Positions 26,060 to 34,114 of a stretch of 64,000 nt of DNA are shown here, one piece after another. The translations under genes and the position numbers were made by a program. The stretch lies in the NCBI GenBank assembly GCA_965219565.1, contig OZ244780.1:2046001-2110000 (forward strand), read 5' to 3'. Position 1 is the first letter of the stretch; every line of letters begins with the position of its first letter. Origin of the DNA: DAOUJI01 sp965219565 (GTDB taxonomy: Bacteria; Chloroflexota; Dehalococcoidia; Lucifugimonadales; JAGWBF01). The notes under the pieces were generated by a model. That model saw nothing but the letters and a program-made list of their open reading frames with translations. It was not told the origin of the DNA and searched no databases.

Positions 26060-27280
26060 CTATATCACGCCGTCCGTCTCTAGTTGGGTTACGTCGTCTT
26101 CAGAGTAGCCCAGAAGCCCCGTCAGCGCTTCCCGGTTGTGCTGTCCGAGGGTTGGGGCGGGCCGGAACTCTTCCGCGCCGTCATTGCGTCCGACGAACTT
26201 GATGGGGTTCCCTGGCATCCTGTAGGTCCCAACCACCGGGTGCTCGGCCTCCACCAGCATGTTCCTGTGGACTACCTGGGCGTCGGCAAAGGCGTCAGCG
26301 ATGTCGTTCACTGGAGCGATGGGCGCCACGTCCCCTAGCAGGTCTATCCATTCCTGCTGCGGCCTGGTGACAAACGCGTTCTCCAGGGCCAGTTTTAGCT
26401 CCGGCCAGTTCTTCTGCCTGCCTTGCAGGGTGATGAACCTGTCGTCGTCGACGAGATATTCGCAACCCTCGACCAGGACGGCCAACTGCCTGGCAAGCTC
26501 CTCGTAGAACTTCTGGGTGGCGCAGTGAATCTGCACATACTTCCCGTCGCTGGTCTTGAAGGCGCCGTTGGGCAGGTTGGCGGACTGGACCGACCCGCCC
26601 GCCGTAGGCACTCGCCCTCCTCCCAGGTACGTCTCCGACAAGTGCCCTTGGAAGGTCAATAGAATATCCAGCAGGCTCAGGTCAACGCGTTGACCCTCTC
26701 CGGTGCGTTCCCGGGCCAGCAGCGCCGACAATACGCCCACCGCTGCGCCGTAGCCGCCTCCGATGTCCGTGACGGCGAAACCCATCACGGCAGGGTCTCC
26801 TCCAGGCTCTCCGGTCACGCTCATGGCGCCCGACAGGGCCTGCACCACCGAATCGAAAGCGGGCCGGTCACGATAAGGGCCGTCTCTCCCGAACCCGGAA
26901 ACGGAGCAGCAGACGATGGTCGGGTTGATCTTGCGGACTGTCTCGTAATCGACTCCCAGACGCTCTGTGACGCCCGGACGGAAGTTGTCCAGCACCACGT
27001 CGGAGATGCGCACCAGATCGTAGAAGACAGCCCGTCCGCGCTCGGAGCGCAGGTCCAGTGTGAGGCCGTCCTTGTTCCGGTTGAAGGTCATGTAGTAGTG
27101 GCTCTCACCCTTGGTGAAGGTGGTGCCCATACCCCTGGAGGCCTCTCCAGTCCTGGGCGGCTCCACTTTTATCACCTGGGCGCCCAGGTCAGCCAGAAGT
27201 CTGGTTGACATAGGCCCAGCCAGGGCCTGGGACAGGTCCAGGACCCGAATGCCGTCTAGGGGACCCCCCGCTTTCGACAC
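26060..27280 (-). CDS. CaiB/BaiF family (class III) CoA transferase
   Basis: 406 residues from a GTG start. Class III CoA transferases move CoA between carboxylic acids through an Asp-anhydride. Motifs: GIRVLDLSQALAGPMSTRLLADLGAQVIKVEPP at the N-terminus (residues 10-42), RNKDGLTLDLRSERG near residue 70, and the VTDIGGGYGA segment near residue 170 that carries the catalytic Asp. It starts six bases after the MmgE/PrpD-family gene stops, so the two are an operon. The acid it acts on is unknown. Confidence 0.88.
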   Translation of the reverse strand: MSKAGGPLDGIRVLDLSQALAGPMSTRLLADLGAQVIKVEPPRTGEASRGMGTTFTKGESHYYMTFNRNKDGLTLDLRSERGRAVFYDLVRISDVVLDNFRPGVTERLGVDYETVRKINPTIVCCSVSGFGRDGPYRDRPAFDSVVQALSGAMSVTGEPGGDPAVMGFAVTDIGGGYGAAVGVLSALLARERTGEGQRVDLSLLDILLTFQGHLSETYLGGGRVPTAGGSVQSANLPNGAFKTSDGKYVQIHCATQKFYEELARQLAVLVEGCEYLVDDDRFITLQGRQKNWPELKLALENAFVTRPQQEWIDLLGDVAPIAPVNDIADAFADAQVVHRNMLVEAEHPVVGTYRMPGNPIKFVGRNDGAEEFRPAPTLGQHNREALTGLLGYSEDDVTQLETDGVI

Positions 27281-27286
27281 AGAGGC

Positions 27287-28678
27287 CTACACTGAGGTCA
27301 GATTGGACAAGACGCGGATGTCATCCACGCTTTCCAGTGATTCGACGACCTTGATGATTTCCTCTTGTCGCTCGGAAGAAATGACCGTCTGGGTCAACGT
27401 GCGGAACTTGTCCTTCAGCTCGTCCCAACTAAGGGGGTTCTGCGGGTCTCCCTTAGGGTATTCCACGTCCGAACGCACCGTGCGCCCGTCCTTGGTGTCT
27501 ATCTCAACCCAGGAGGGCCACTTGCTGGGGTAGTCCACTTCAAGAGCCGGGTCTTCCACACACTCGGTGCGGGCCATCAGGTCCTTTATTCCCTGATCGT
27601 CCAGCATCTCCTGGGTGTATTCGTTCAGGGAAACCTTACCGTGGGTTAGGGCCACCGCGGCGCTGAAGGGCATGGAGAACTGGGCGTCCACCAGGGTCTT
27701 GGGGTTTTTCTTGTAGTCCACCGGGTTGGCCACGATGTCCATACCGGCTTCCAACATCCCCACCCTTATCCTCTCTACGTCCGAGGTCGTCAGGCCGTGG
27801 TGAGCGACCAGCTCCAGTATGCAGTCGATGGGTCCCTGGTTGTAACGGCAGCAGGAATGGGGCTTGATGCTGGTCTTGTCTATGTAATACCAGTCACCCA
27901 GGCCGTCTGAAACGTCGTTGTGGTCCACGTCGTCGGAGTAGGCGTGGAGGAACCCGCTCTTGCCCTCGATAATCTCCATGGGGCCTGTGTAGCCCTCTTT
28001 GGCCAGTGTGGCGGCCACCACGCCGTTGTGGGCCGCCCAGCCGGGGTGCATCCGCTTGGTCCAAGCACCGTCAGCCAAGTACTGATGGGAACCCGCCGCC
28101 TGGCTGCCCGCTATTCCCATGGACCACGCTGTGTGAAGGGCGTCCAGCTTGTAGAGATGGGCGCCTATGAGCGCCGCTCCAAACGTGCCGCAGGTGCCCG
28201 TGGGGTGGAAGCCTCGGCCGTAGTGCTTGCGAGGATCCAAAGCGTGGCCGAGCCGCACCATCAGGTCGTATCCAGCCGTAACGGCGGTGATGAGGTCCCG
28301 GCCACTCACCGGCGTCATGTCGCCGCATGCGAACGCGGCTGGATATGCCACGGCTCCGGGGTGCATGGAGGCGTCGTTGGCAGTGTCGTCCATCTCCAGG
28401 CTGTGGGCGGCGCACCCGTTGGCCAGGGCGGCGTACTGGGGCAACACCTTCTTGGACGTTCCTGCGACCACGCCGTTTCCTGGGCCGCTCAGGATGTCCA
28501 CGCCCCGCTGCATCACCTCGGAGGAATCGCTGACGGCGCCCCGCAGAGCCATTGCGAGATAGTCCAGGCAGAAGTACTTCGCCGAGTCCACCGTTTCGGG
28601 CGACAGGTCTTCGTAGCTGAGTTCCGAGTAGAATTTAGACAGGTCTCTGGTGAGGTCTGGTCCGACGGTCTGGGCCAT
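27287..28678 (-). CDS. MmgE/PrpD family protein
   Basis: 463 residues of the 2-methylcitrate dehydratase (MmgE/PrpD) superfamily, all-helical N-domain with AAHSLEMDDTANDASMHPG near residue 92 and LGHALDPRKHYGRGFHPTG near residue 140, the family's active-site region. True PrpD makes methylaconitate, while relatives include iminodisuccinate epimerase and itaconate-type decarboxylases. No prpB/prpC genes are nearby, so a methylcitrate cycle role is not supported. A GGGGG ribosome site precedes the start. It is the first gene of an operon with the CoA transferase. Confidence 0.8.
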   Translation of the reverse strand: MAQTVGPDLTRDLSKFYSELSYEDLSPETVDSAKYFCLDYLAMALRGAVSDSSEVMQRGVDILSGPGNGVVAGTSKKVLPQYAALANGCAAHSLEMDDTANDASMHPGAVAYPAAFACGDMTPVSGRDLITAVTAGYDLMVRLGHALDPRKHYGRGFHPTGTCGTFGAALIGAHLYKLDALHTAWSMGIAGSQAAGSHQYLADGAWTKRMHPGWAAHNGVVAATLAKEGYTGPMEIIEGKSGFLHAYSDDVDHNDVSDGLGDWYYIDKTSIKPHSCCRYNQGPIDCILELVAHHGLTTSDVERIRVGMLEAGMDIVANPVDYKKNPKTLVDAQFSMPFSAAVALTHGKVSLNEYTQEMLDDQGIKDLMARTECVEDPALEVDYPSKWPSWVEIDTKDGRTVRSDVEYPKGDPQNPLSWDELKDKFRTLTQTVISSERQEEIIKVVESLESVDDIRVLSNLTSV

Positions 28679-28743
28679 GAATTCCCCCTTAGTATTGTCT
28701 TAATACCGCCATTTTCACGCCTAATTGAAAGTCAGCCAAAGAC

Positions 28744-29541
28744 ATGAAGCCAAGGCGGCCCAATGTGCTAATATCTTATACGACCCCTAGGGCAGTGGCA
28801 AGGATTCCCGTGTCTGAGCATAGGATTTCCGTATCCGTCGTAACGGCCACATACAACGAGCGGCCCAATATTGGACCCTTGTACCGGGCTGTCCGCGAGG
28901 CCCTGGAACCGGCTTGGGACTTCGAATTGATTGTCGTGGACGACAACTCGCCCGACGGCACGTCCGAGGAAGTGACTGGTCTGGCTGAGAAGGACGACCG
29001 GGTGCGGCTTATCAGCAGGCCGGGGAAGCTGGGGCTGGCCAGCGCCTTGGCCGACGGGTTCCGTGTGGCCAAGGGAAACTACTGGGTGATGATGGACGCA
29101 GACCTCTCTCACCGCCCCCAGGACATCCCCCAGCTTCTGTATGCCCTGCACCGGGCGCCAGTCGCCATAGGCTCCCGTTATGTAAAATACGGAGGCACGG
29201 AGGATTGGCCCATACACCGGCGATGGGGCAGCAAGCTGGCGTCGGCGTTGGGCAGAACTTTGGTCGGGTTGCCCGTCAGAGACCTAACTTCTGGATACGC
29301 AGCCTTCCAGCGGGACTTGATGACAGAGACAATGCCCCACCTTGACCCGCGAGGGTTCAAGTTTCTGCTGGACGTGTTGGCCCGGAACCGCGACGCAAGG
29401 GTAGAAGAAGTCCCGATCATATTCGTGAACCGCACGCAGGGAAAGTCCAAGTTCGGCGCCGGCGAGATAGTCGCCTTCTTCAAGCAATGCTGGAGCTTGA
29501 GGAGACAGAGAAGCCAGTCCGCAGAGAAGGAGCAACCATGA
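28744..29541 (+). CDS. Family 2 glycosyltransferase (polyprenol-P-mannose synthase-like)
   Basis: 265 residues from the ATG at 28744; a GTG at 28810 (VSEHRISVSVV) would start right at the domain and is plausible. GT-A fold: SVVTATYNERPNIGPL, VVDDNSPDGTSEEV, the metal-binding DAD in MMDADLSHRPQD near residue 118, and GSRYVKYGGTEDWPIHRRWGS. It resembles the soluble dolichol/polyprenol-phosphate mannose synthase type with no C-terminal membrane helices. It probably charges a lipid-phosphate carrier at the membrane. The stop overlaps the start of the next gene (ATGA). Confidence 0.82.
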   Translation: MKPRRPNVLISYTTPRAVARIPVSEHRISVSVVTATYNERPNIGPLYRAVREALEPAWDFELIVVDDNSPDGTSEEVTGLAEKDDRVRLISRPGKLGLASALADGFRVAKGNYWVMMDADLSHRPQDIPQLLYALHRAPVAIGSRYVKYGGTEDWPIHRRWGSKLASALGRTLVGLPVRDLTSGYAAFQRDLMTETMPHLDPRGFKFLLDVLARNRDARVEEVPIIFVNRTQGKSKFGAGEIVAFFKQCWSLRRQRSQSAEKEQP

Positions 29542-30536
29542 AAATCGCCTTTTCGCCTCCATACGTAGTTAACGCGCCCGTCGACGTGGCGCCGCTGGCA
29601 AAGCTGGGGGAGTCTCTTGGATTCGAGTCGATATGGTTTGGAGAGCATCCTGTGATGCCCACCGCCGTCGCCGACCCCGAATACGTGAAGGGCCCCACGC
29701 CGTGGACCGGTTCCGTGGGAATCACCGACGAGGTCCTCAAGAAATACAACCTCGAACCGGGAGAGGCCGCGGAACGCCGACCCTGGCCCGGATGGCCCGG
29801 CTCTCCCGACGGCACGGTCCCCCAATGGATAGGACATATGATGGACCCCTTCGTGGCCTTGGCCCAGGCCGGCGCCGTGACCACGACCTTGGGGCTGGGC
29901 ACGGCTATCTGCCTCGTTCCCGAGAGACACCCTGTGCATACTGCCAAGGAGGTCGCAACCCTGGACCAGCTGTCCAAGGGAAGGTTTCTGTTCGGCATAG
30001 GCTCAGGCATCTTCCGGGAAGAGGTGGAAATCATGGGCGGCGACTTTGACCGGCGGTGGGGCCAGACCAAAGAGGCCATCACGGCCATGAAGAACGTCTG
30101 GACCACTGACGTTTCGGAGTTTCACGGCAGACACTATGACTTCCCGCCCTTCTGGTGCTATCCGAAACCCTACCAAAAGCCCCACCCTCCCATCATTCTG
30201 GGAGGCCGGGCGGAACGAATATTCCAACGCATCGTAGACTACGGAGACGGCTGGCACGCCAGCCGATGCAGGCCCGAAACCGTCCGCGAGGGTCGGGCAA
30301 AGCTGGATGAGCTTGCCCTGAAGGCCGGGCGCGACCCCAAGAGCATAGAGATAATGATTTCCCTGGGCGCGCACCGTTTCGACTATCCGCCGCCCGACAG
30401 GGAGACCCTTAAGACCTACGAGGAGGCTGGAACAGACCGGGTCGTGGTGCTCATGCCCGGTTCGGACGTGCCCGGCACACCTACGGAAGTGGTAGCCGAG
30501 GAAATGGAGAAGTTCGCCAAGCAGGCGCTCTTGTAA
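29538..30536 (+). CDS. LLM-class oxidoreductase (F420-dependent type)
   Basis: 332 residues from the ATG at 29538 with AAGGAG upstream; the start overlaps the glycosyltransferase stop by four bases. TIM-barrel luciferase-like protein: LGESLGFESIWFGEHP near residue 20, TLGLGTAICLVPERHPVHTAKEVATLDQLSKGRFLFGIGSG spans residues 115-155, and PYQKPHPPIILGG near residue 213. The overall pattern is that of probable F420-dependent LLM proteins rather than FMN monooxygenases, and npdG in this window fits that. Substrate unknown. Confidence 0.82.
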   Translation: MKIAFSPPYVVNAPVDVAPLAKLGESLGFESIWFGEHPVMPTAVADPEYVKGPTPWTGSVGITDEVLKKYNLEPGEAAERRPWPGWPGSPDGTVPQWIGHMMDPFVALAQAGAVTTTLGLGTAICLVPERHPVHTAKEVATLDQLSKGRFLFGIGSGIFREEVEIMGGDFDRRWGQTKEAITAMKNVWTTDVSEFHGRHYDFPPFWCYPKPYQKPHPPIILGGRAERIFQRIVDYGDGWHASRCRPETVREGRAKLDELALKAGRDPKSIEIMISLGAHRFDYPPPDRETLKTYEEAGTDRVVVLMPGSDVPGTPTEVVAEEMEKFAKQALL

Positions 30537-30557
30537 CTCCCCGGCAACCCTTCCAAT

Positions 30558-30586
30558 TTGACATCCACTAAGGGTAATACCATAAT
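30558..30586 (+). promoter_or_regulatory. Sigma-70-type promoter of the 2-hydroxyacid dehydrogenase gene
   Basis: TTGACA (30558-30563) and CATAAT (30581-30586) are separated by 17 bases. Transcription would start near 30593, 34 bases before the ATG at 30627. This also shows that a longer in-frame start at 30558 is wrong. Confidence 0.75.
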
Positions 30587-30626
30587 CCCGAAAACAGCCC
30601 CGGACCATCAGGACAAGGAGTTTGGC

Positions 30627-31616
30627 ATGACTTCAAGCAAACCTAAAGTAGCCTTTCTGGCAGGCCCGATGTATGGGCGCATGGCCGGACCCAGGTTCAT
30701 ACAAGGCGCGCCGAACGACATCGAGGCCTTCATCATCGACTACGCCCTATCCGACCAGGAGAAGATCGACCTTTGCAAGGACATTGAGGCCCTGATGTTG
30801 TTGTCCGAACCCTACGACTTCGAGTTTCTCCGGTCATGCCCGTCCATCAAACTCATCCAGTCCTTCAGCGCAGGCAACGATTTGCTGGACCTGCGGAAGC
30901 TAGCCGAAATCGGCATTCCGGTGGCCAGCAACGGCGGCTCCAACGCCATCACAGTGGCCGAGCACACCATCGGCCTAATGGTAGCGATAGTCCGCAACAT
31001 GATGAGCATGTGGAACAGCACGACAGTGGAGCGCAAGTGGCGGTCAGCGGTGACTCCCCGTACCAACATGGAAATCACCGGCAAGACGGTTGGTCTGGTG
31101 GGTCTGGGACCCATCGGCGGCAACGTGGCCAGACTGCTCCGTGGCTTTGACGTGGACACTATATTCTACGACGTAGCAGAGGTGTCCGCCGAGCGTCAGG
31201 CGCAGTTGCAGGCCCGTCCAGTCGCGTTCGACGAAGTGTTCCGACTGTCCGACATCGTGTCACTCCACGTTCCCCTGAGCTCCAGGACCCGTAAGCTGGT
31301 GGGCGCAAGAGAACTTGGAATGATGAAGCCCTCGGCCTACCTCATCAACACATGCCGGGGCGGCGTGGTGGACGAGCAAGCCCTCTATGAGACCCTGAAG
31401 GACGGGAGGATAGCGGGCGCCGGTCTAGACGTGTTGGAAGAGGAGCCGACTCCGCCCGACAACCCCCTGTTCGACCTGCCCAACGTCATCATCACTCCCC
31501 ACTCGGCAGCGGGCAGCCGGGAGAGTTCAGCGCGAAGCGTTGAGTTCTGCTACGGCAACGTCAAGCGCGCCCTGGCCGGGGAACAGCCGGAGTCCCTGAT
31601 AACCTCGTTCGACTAG
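30627..31616 (+). CDS. D-isomer-specific 2-hydroxyacid dehydrogenase
   Basis: 329 residues from an ATG with AAGGAG eight bases upstream. NAD-dependent reduction of 2-keto acids to D-2-hydroxy acids, or the reverse. It has the NAD motif GLVGLGPIGGNVAR near residue 155 and the catalytic triad Arg244 (CRGG), Glu273 and His292 (TPHSA), with the family's standard 29- and 19-residue spacings. The substrate might be glyoxylate, hydroxypyruvate or phosphoglycerate; the protein lacks the C-terminal ACT domain of many SerA proteins. Confidence 0.87.
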   Translation: MTSSKPKVAFLAGPMYGRMAGPRFIQGAPNDIEAFIIDYALSDQEKIDLCKDIEALMLLSEPYDFEFLRSCPSIKLIQSFSAGNDLLDLRKLAEIGIPVASNGGSNAITVAEHTIGLMVAIVRNMMSMWNSTTVERKWRSAVTPRTNMEITGKTVGLVGLGPIGGNVARLLRGFDVDTIFYDVAEVSAERQAQLQARPVAFDEVFRLSDIVSLHVPLSSRTRKLVGARELGMMKPSAYLINTCRGGVVDEQALYETLKDGRIAGAGLDVLEEEPTPPDNPLFDLPNVIITPHSAAGSRESSARSVEFCYGNVKRALAGEQPESLITSFD

Positions 31617-31668
31617 TTACTTAAAGCCAATTCCTTCGGCAGCGACGAATCAAACATACAGAAAAACC

Positions 31669-31743
31669 GCCGACGTAGCTCAGTGGTAGAGCAGCGGTTT
31701 CGTAAACCGCAGGCCGTGGGTTCGAATCCCACCGTCGGCTCCA
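31669..31743 (+). tRNA. tRNA-Thr (anticodon CGT)
   Basis: A full cloverleaf can be drawn. The acceptor stem GCCGACG pairs with CGTCGGC, the D arm is GCTCAGTGGTAGAGC, and the anticodon stem GCGGT/ACCGC encloses loop TTCGTAA with anticodon CGT at 31701-31703. The variable loop is short. The T stem GTGGG/CCCAC encloses TTCGAAT. CCA is encoded. It reads ACG codons. No insertion or intron is seen. Confidence 0.95.
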
Positions 31744-31754
31744 TTCCCTGGCTA

Positions 31755-31783
31755 AAGACACTTCCCGAGTTAGACGCTATAAT
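31755..31783 (+). promoter_or_regulatory. Sigma-70-type promoter of the ABC ATPase operon
   Basis: AAGACA (31755-31760) and a consensus TATAAT (31778-31783) are separated by 17 bases. The predicted start is near 31790, immediately before the GGAG ribosome site. Confidence 0.7.
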
Positions 31784-31790
31784 AGGCGAC

Positions 31791-31817
31791 GGAGTCGGCG
31801 GTTAAGCCGCCGAAAAT
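31791..31817 (+). promoter_or_regulatory. Hairpin between Shine-Dalgarno and start codon
   Basis: GGAG (31791-31794) lies 23 bases before the ATG, too far for normal initiation. A six-pair all-GC stem (CGGCGG 31796-31801 with CCGCCG 31807-31812) with a TTAAG loop fills the gap. If folded it leaves one base on one side and AAAAT on the other, an effective spacing of about six bases. Bridging by the hairpin is inference. Confidence 0.5.
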
Positions 31818-32828
31818 ATGGCGCAAGAAACGAAAAAGCCTTTGCTGGAGGTCAACAACCTCCACACCTATTTCTTCAACCGCCGGGGCATAGCCAAGGC
31901 CGTTGACGGAATTACCTTTTCGGTCTCCGAAGGGGAGACTCTGGGCATAGTCGGCGAGTCCGGATGCGGCAAGTCTATGACAGCCTTGTCGATCCTGAGA
32001 CTTATTCCCAGACCGGCGGCGCGAATCGTTGACGGCGAGGTGCTCCTCGAAGGCGAAAACCTCCTGGAAAAGACGGAGAAGGAGATGAGGGAGGTCCGCG
32101 GGCGGCGCATCTCCATGATTCTCCAGGACCCGCAGACATCCCTGAACCCGGTGTTCACCATCGGCAATCAACTGGTGGAGGCGCTGAGGACACACAACCG
32201 CCAGGGCGGCTCCCACAAGAGCATGGTGAACCAGGCGGTGGAGGCGCTCAGGGGCGTGAAGATCGCCGCTCCGGAACGCCGTATGGACGACTACCCCCAC
32301 CAGATGAGCGGCGGCATGAAGCAGCGTGTGGTGGGCGCCATCGGCCTGTCCGCCTACCCCAAGGTGATCATCGCCGACGAGCCCACCACCGCCCTTGACG
32401 TGACCATTCAGCTCCAGTACTTGCGTCTCCTCAAAGACATACAGGCGGAAACCGGTCTCGCCATCATCTTCATCACCCACGACTTTGGCATCGTGGCCCG
32501 GATGTGCGACCGCGTGGCCGTGATGTATGCGGGCCGCATCGTGGAAAGCGCCGATGTCAGGGACCTGTTCAACAAGCCAAGCCACCCCTACACCCAGGCC
32601 CTCATAGCCTCGGTGCCCCAGATGGAACGGACCGACCGGCTCTTCTCAATTGAAGGACAACCTCCTGCGTTGTACGACCTGCCGCCGGGGTGCAGATTCG
32701 CCCCCCGCTGCATATACGCCCAGCAACGCTGTCATGACGAATACCCGCAGTCACACCCCGTCTCCGATGACCACACTGCCAACTGTTGGAGACTTGATCC
32801 TTCCTGGGAAGAACCAACCGGCGAATAG
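31818..32828 (+). CDS. Oligopeptide/dipeptide ABC transporter ATPase (DppD/OppD type)
   Basis: 336 residues, cytosolic ATPase for a peptide/nickel-family importer. Walker A GESGCGKS at about residues 46-53, signature MSGGMKQR near residue 162, Walker B VIIADEPTTALD near residue 182, and H-loop FITHDFG. The C-terminal oligo_HPY extension ends with PPGCRFAPRCIY plus two further cysteines, the Cys-rich tail typical of DppD/OppD. It is followed two bases later by its DppF-type partner. No permease or binding protein is cotranscribed; four permease pairs lie in the next 22 kb. Confidence 0.93.
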   Translation: MAQETKKPLLEVNNLHTYFFNRRGIAKAVDGITFSVSEGETLGIVGESGCGKSMTALSILRLIPRPAARIVDGEVLLEGENLLEKTEKEMREVRGRRISMILQDPQTSLNPVFTIGNQLVEALRTHNRQGGSHKSMVNQAVEALRGVKIAAPERRMDDYPHQMSGGMKQRVVGAIGLSAYPKVIIADEPTTALDVTIQLQYLRLLKDIQAETGLAIIFITHDFGIVARMCDRVAVMYAGRIVESADVRDLFNKPSHPYTQALIASVPQMERTDRLFSIEGQPPALYDLPPGCRFAPRCIYAQQRCHDEYPQSHPVSDDHTANCWRLDPSWEEPTGE

Positions 32829-32830
32829 AC

Positions 32831-33805
32831 ATGCAACAAGAAGACCTTATTCGAGTCGAGGACCTCAAGAAGCACTTCCCGGTGACCCGCGGCTTGGTGT
32901 TCATGAAGACCATCGGCCACGTCCAGGCGGTGGACGGCATCAGCTTTTCCATCGGACACGGGGAGACGTTGGGACTGGTGGGAGAGTCCGGCTGTGGCAA
33001 GACCACGACTGCCAAGCTAATGCTGAAGCTGGAGACGCCGACTGAAGGGCGCATTTTGCTGGAGGGACAAGACATCCAGGGCTTCAAAGGCCAGGAGCTC
33101 AAGGAGTTCCGCACTGAGGTGCAGGCCGTGTTCCAGGACCCCTGGTCGTCACTCAGCCCCAGGATGAAGGTGAAGGACATCGTAGCGGAAGCTCTGGTAG
33201 TGAACCGCAAGGTTTCGTCGGAAGAAAGGGACCGGCGAATCGCCGAAGTCTTGGACCAAGTCGGCCTCCACAGGGAGCAGGCCAACCTGTACCCCCACGA
33301 ATTCAGCGGAGGGCAGCGTCAGCGGGTGGCGGTCGCCTCAGCCTTGGCTTCTTATCCCAAACTGATAATCCTGGACGAGCCGGTGTCGGCGCTGGACGTG
33401 TCCATCAGGGCCCAGGTGATGAACCTGCTGGTGGACCTGCAGAAGGAGACGGGGGTGGCCTACCTCCTGGTGGCCCACAACCTGGCCACCGTGAGGTACA
33501 TGGCCCACGTCACCGCTGTGATGTACCTGGGGAAAATCGTGGAGCACGGTCCCACCGAGGAGCTCTACCAGGAACCGTTGCACCCCTACACCAAGGCCTT
33601 ATTCTCGGCAGCTCTGCCGTCCCACCCCGACACCGTCCGGGAAGAGATAGTCCTGGAGGGCGAGGTGCCCTCTCCCATCAATCCCCCCTCAGGCTGCCGC
33701 TTCAACCCCAGGTGCCCAATGGCCTTCGATAGGTGCTCAGTAGAAGTCCCTCTCCTCAAGGACATGGGCAAGGGCCACAACGTGGCCTGTCACCTCTACG
33801 ACTAA
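32831..33805 (+). CDS. Oligopeptide/dipeptide ABC transporter ATPase (DppF/OppF type)
   Basis: 324 residues, second ATPase of the heterodimer. Walker A GESGCGKT near residue 52, Q-loop VFQDPWSSLSPRM near residue 99, signature FSGGQRQR near residue 158, Walker B LIILDEPVSALDVS near residue 178, H-loop VAHNLATV, and the Cys-containing tail GCRFNPRCPMAFDRC. It begins two bases after the DppD-type gene stops. It is the only DppF in the window. Confidence 0.93.
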   Translation: MQQEDLIRVEDLKKHFPVTRGLVFMKTIGHVQAVDGISFSIGHGETLGLVGESGCGKTTTAKLMLKLETPTEGRILLEGQDIQGFKGQELKEFRTEVQAVFQDPWSSLSPRMKVKDIVAEALVVNRKVSSEERDRRIAEVLDQVGLHREQANLYPHEFSGGQRQRVAVASALASYPKLIILDEPVSALDVSIRAQVMNLLVDLQKETGVAYLLVAHNLATVRYMAHVTAVMYLGKIVEHGPTEELYQEPLHPYTKALFSAALPSHPDTVREEIVLEGEVPSPINPPSGCRFNPRCPMAFDRCSVEVPLLKDMGKGHNVACHLYD

Positions 33806-34114
33806 GCCGCCAGCGCCCTTCTACACATTGTCGCAGTTTCCGAATCCAGCCGGACTTAGTGCATCCCTACGCCCCGTCTACAGGGCCGTACAACCGTGCA
33901 TAATCGCATTTAGTCAATAGAAGCGTATTCAAGCAATGCAGCGTGTGGAACGGACCCCGTAGGGGCGACCGGCCGGTCGCCCCTACGCATCTACGAACAG
34001 TTGCTTGAAAGGCCCCTGTCCAGCAGCCCAAGCGGAGGAAAGTTTAGAGGGCGGACATTCGGCCTTTGCGACCCGATGCCCGCCCTCGTAATGGAGCGCC
34101 GTCTGAGTTCAGGG
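33806..34114. other. Intergenic region with REP-like element
   Basis: This gap separates the ATPase operon (+) from the convergent binding-protein gene (-). Apart from the REP-like element at 33959-34011 nothing gene-like is seen, and no clear terminator is visible for either side. Confidence 0.6.
33959..34011. repeat. REP-like element, copy 2
   Basis: A perfect 28-bp palindrome (33959-33986; half-site GTAGGGGCGACCGG) is followed at a fixed 18-base distance by TTGAAAG (34005-34011). The palindrome is identical to copy 3 at 59859. The sequence before it (GGAACGG) is also shared with copy 3. Confidence 0.85.
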
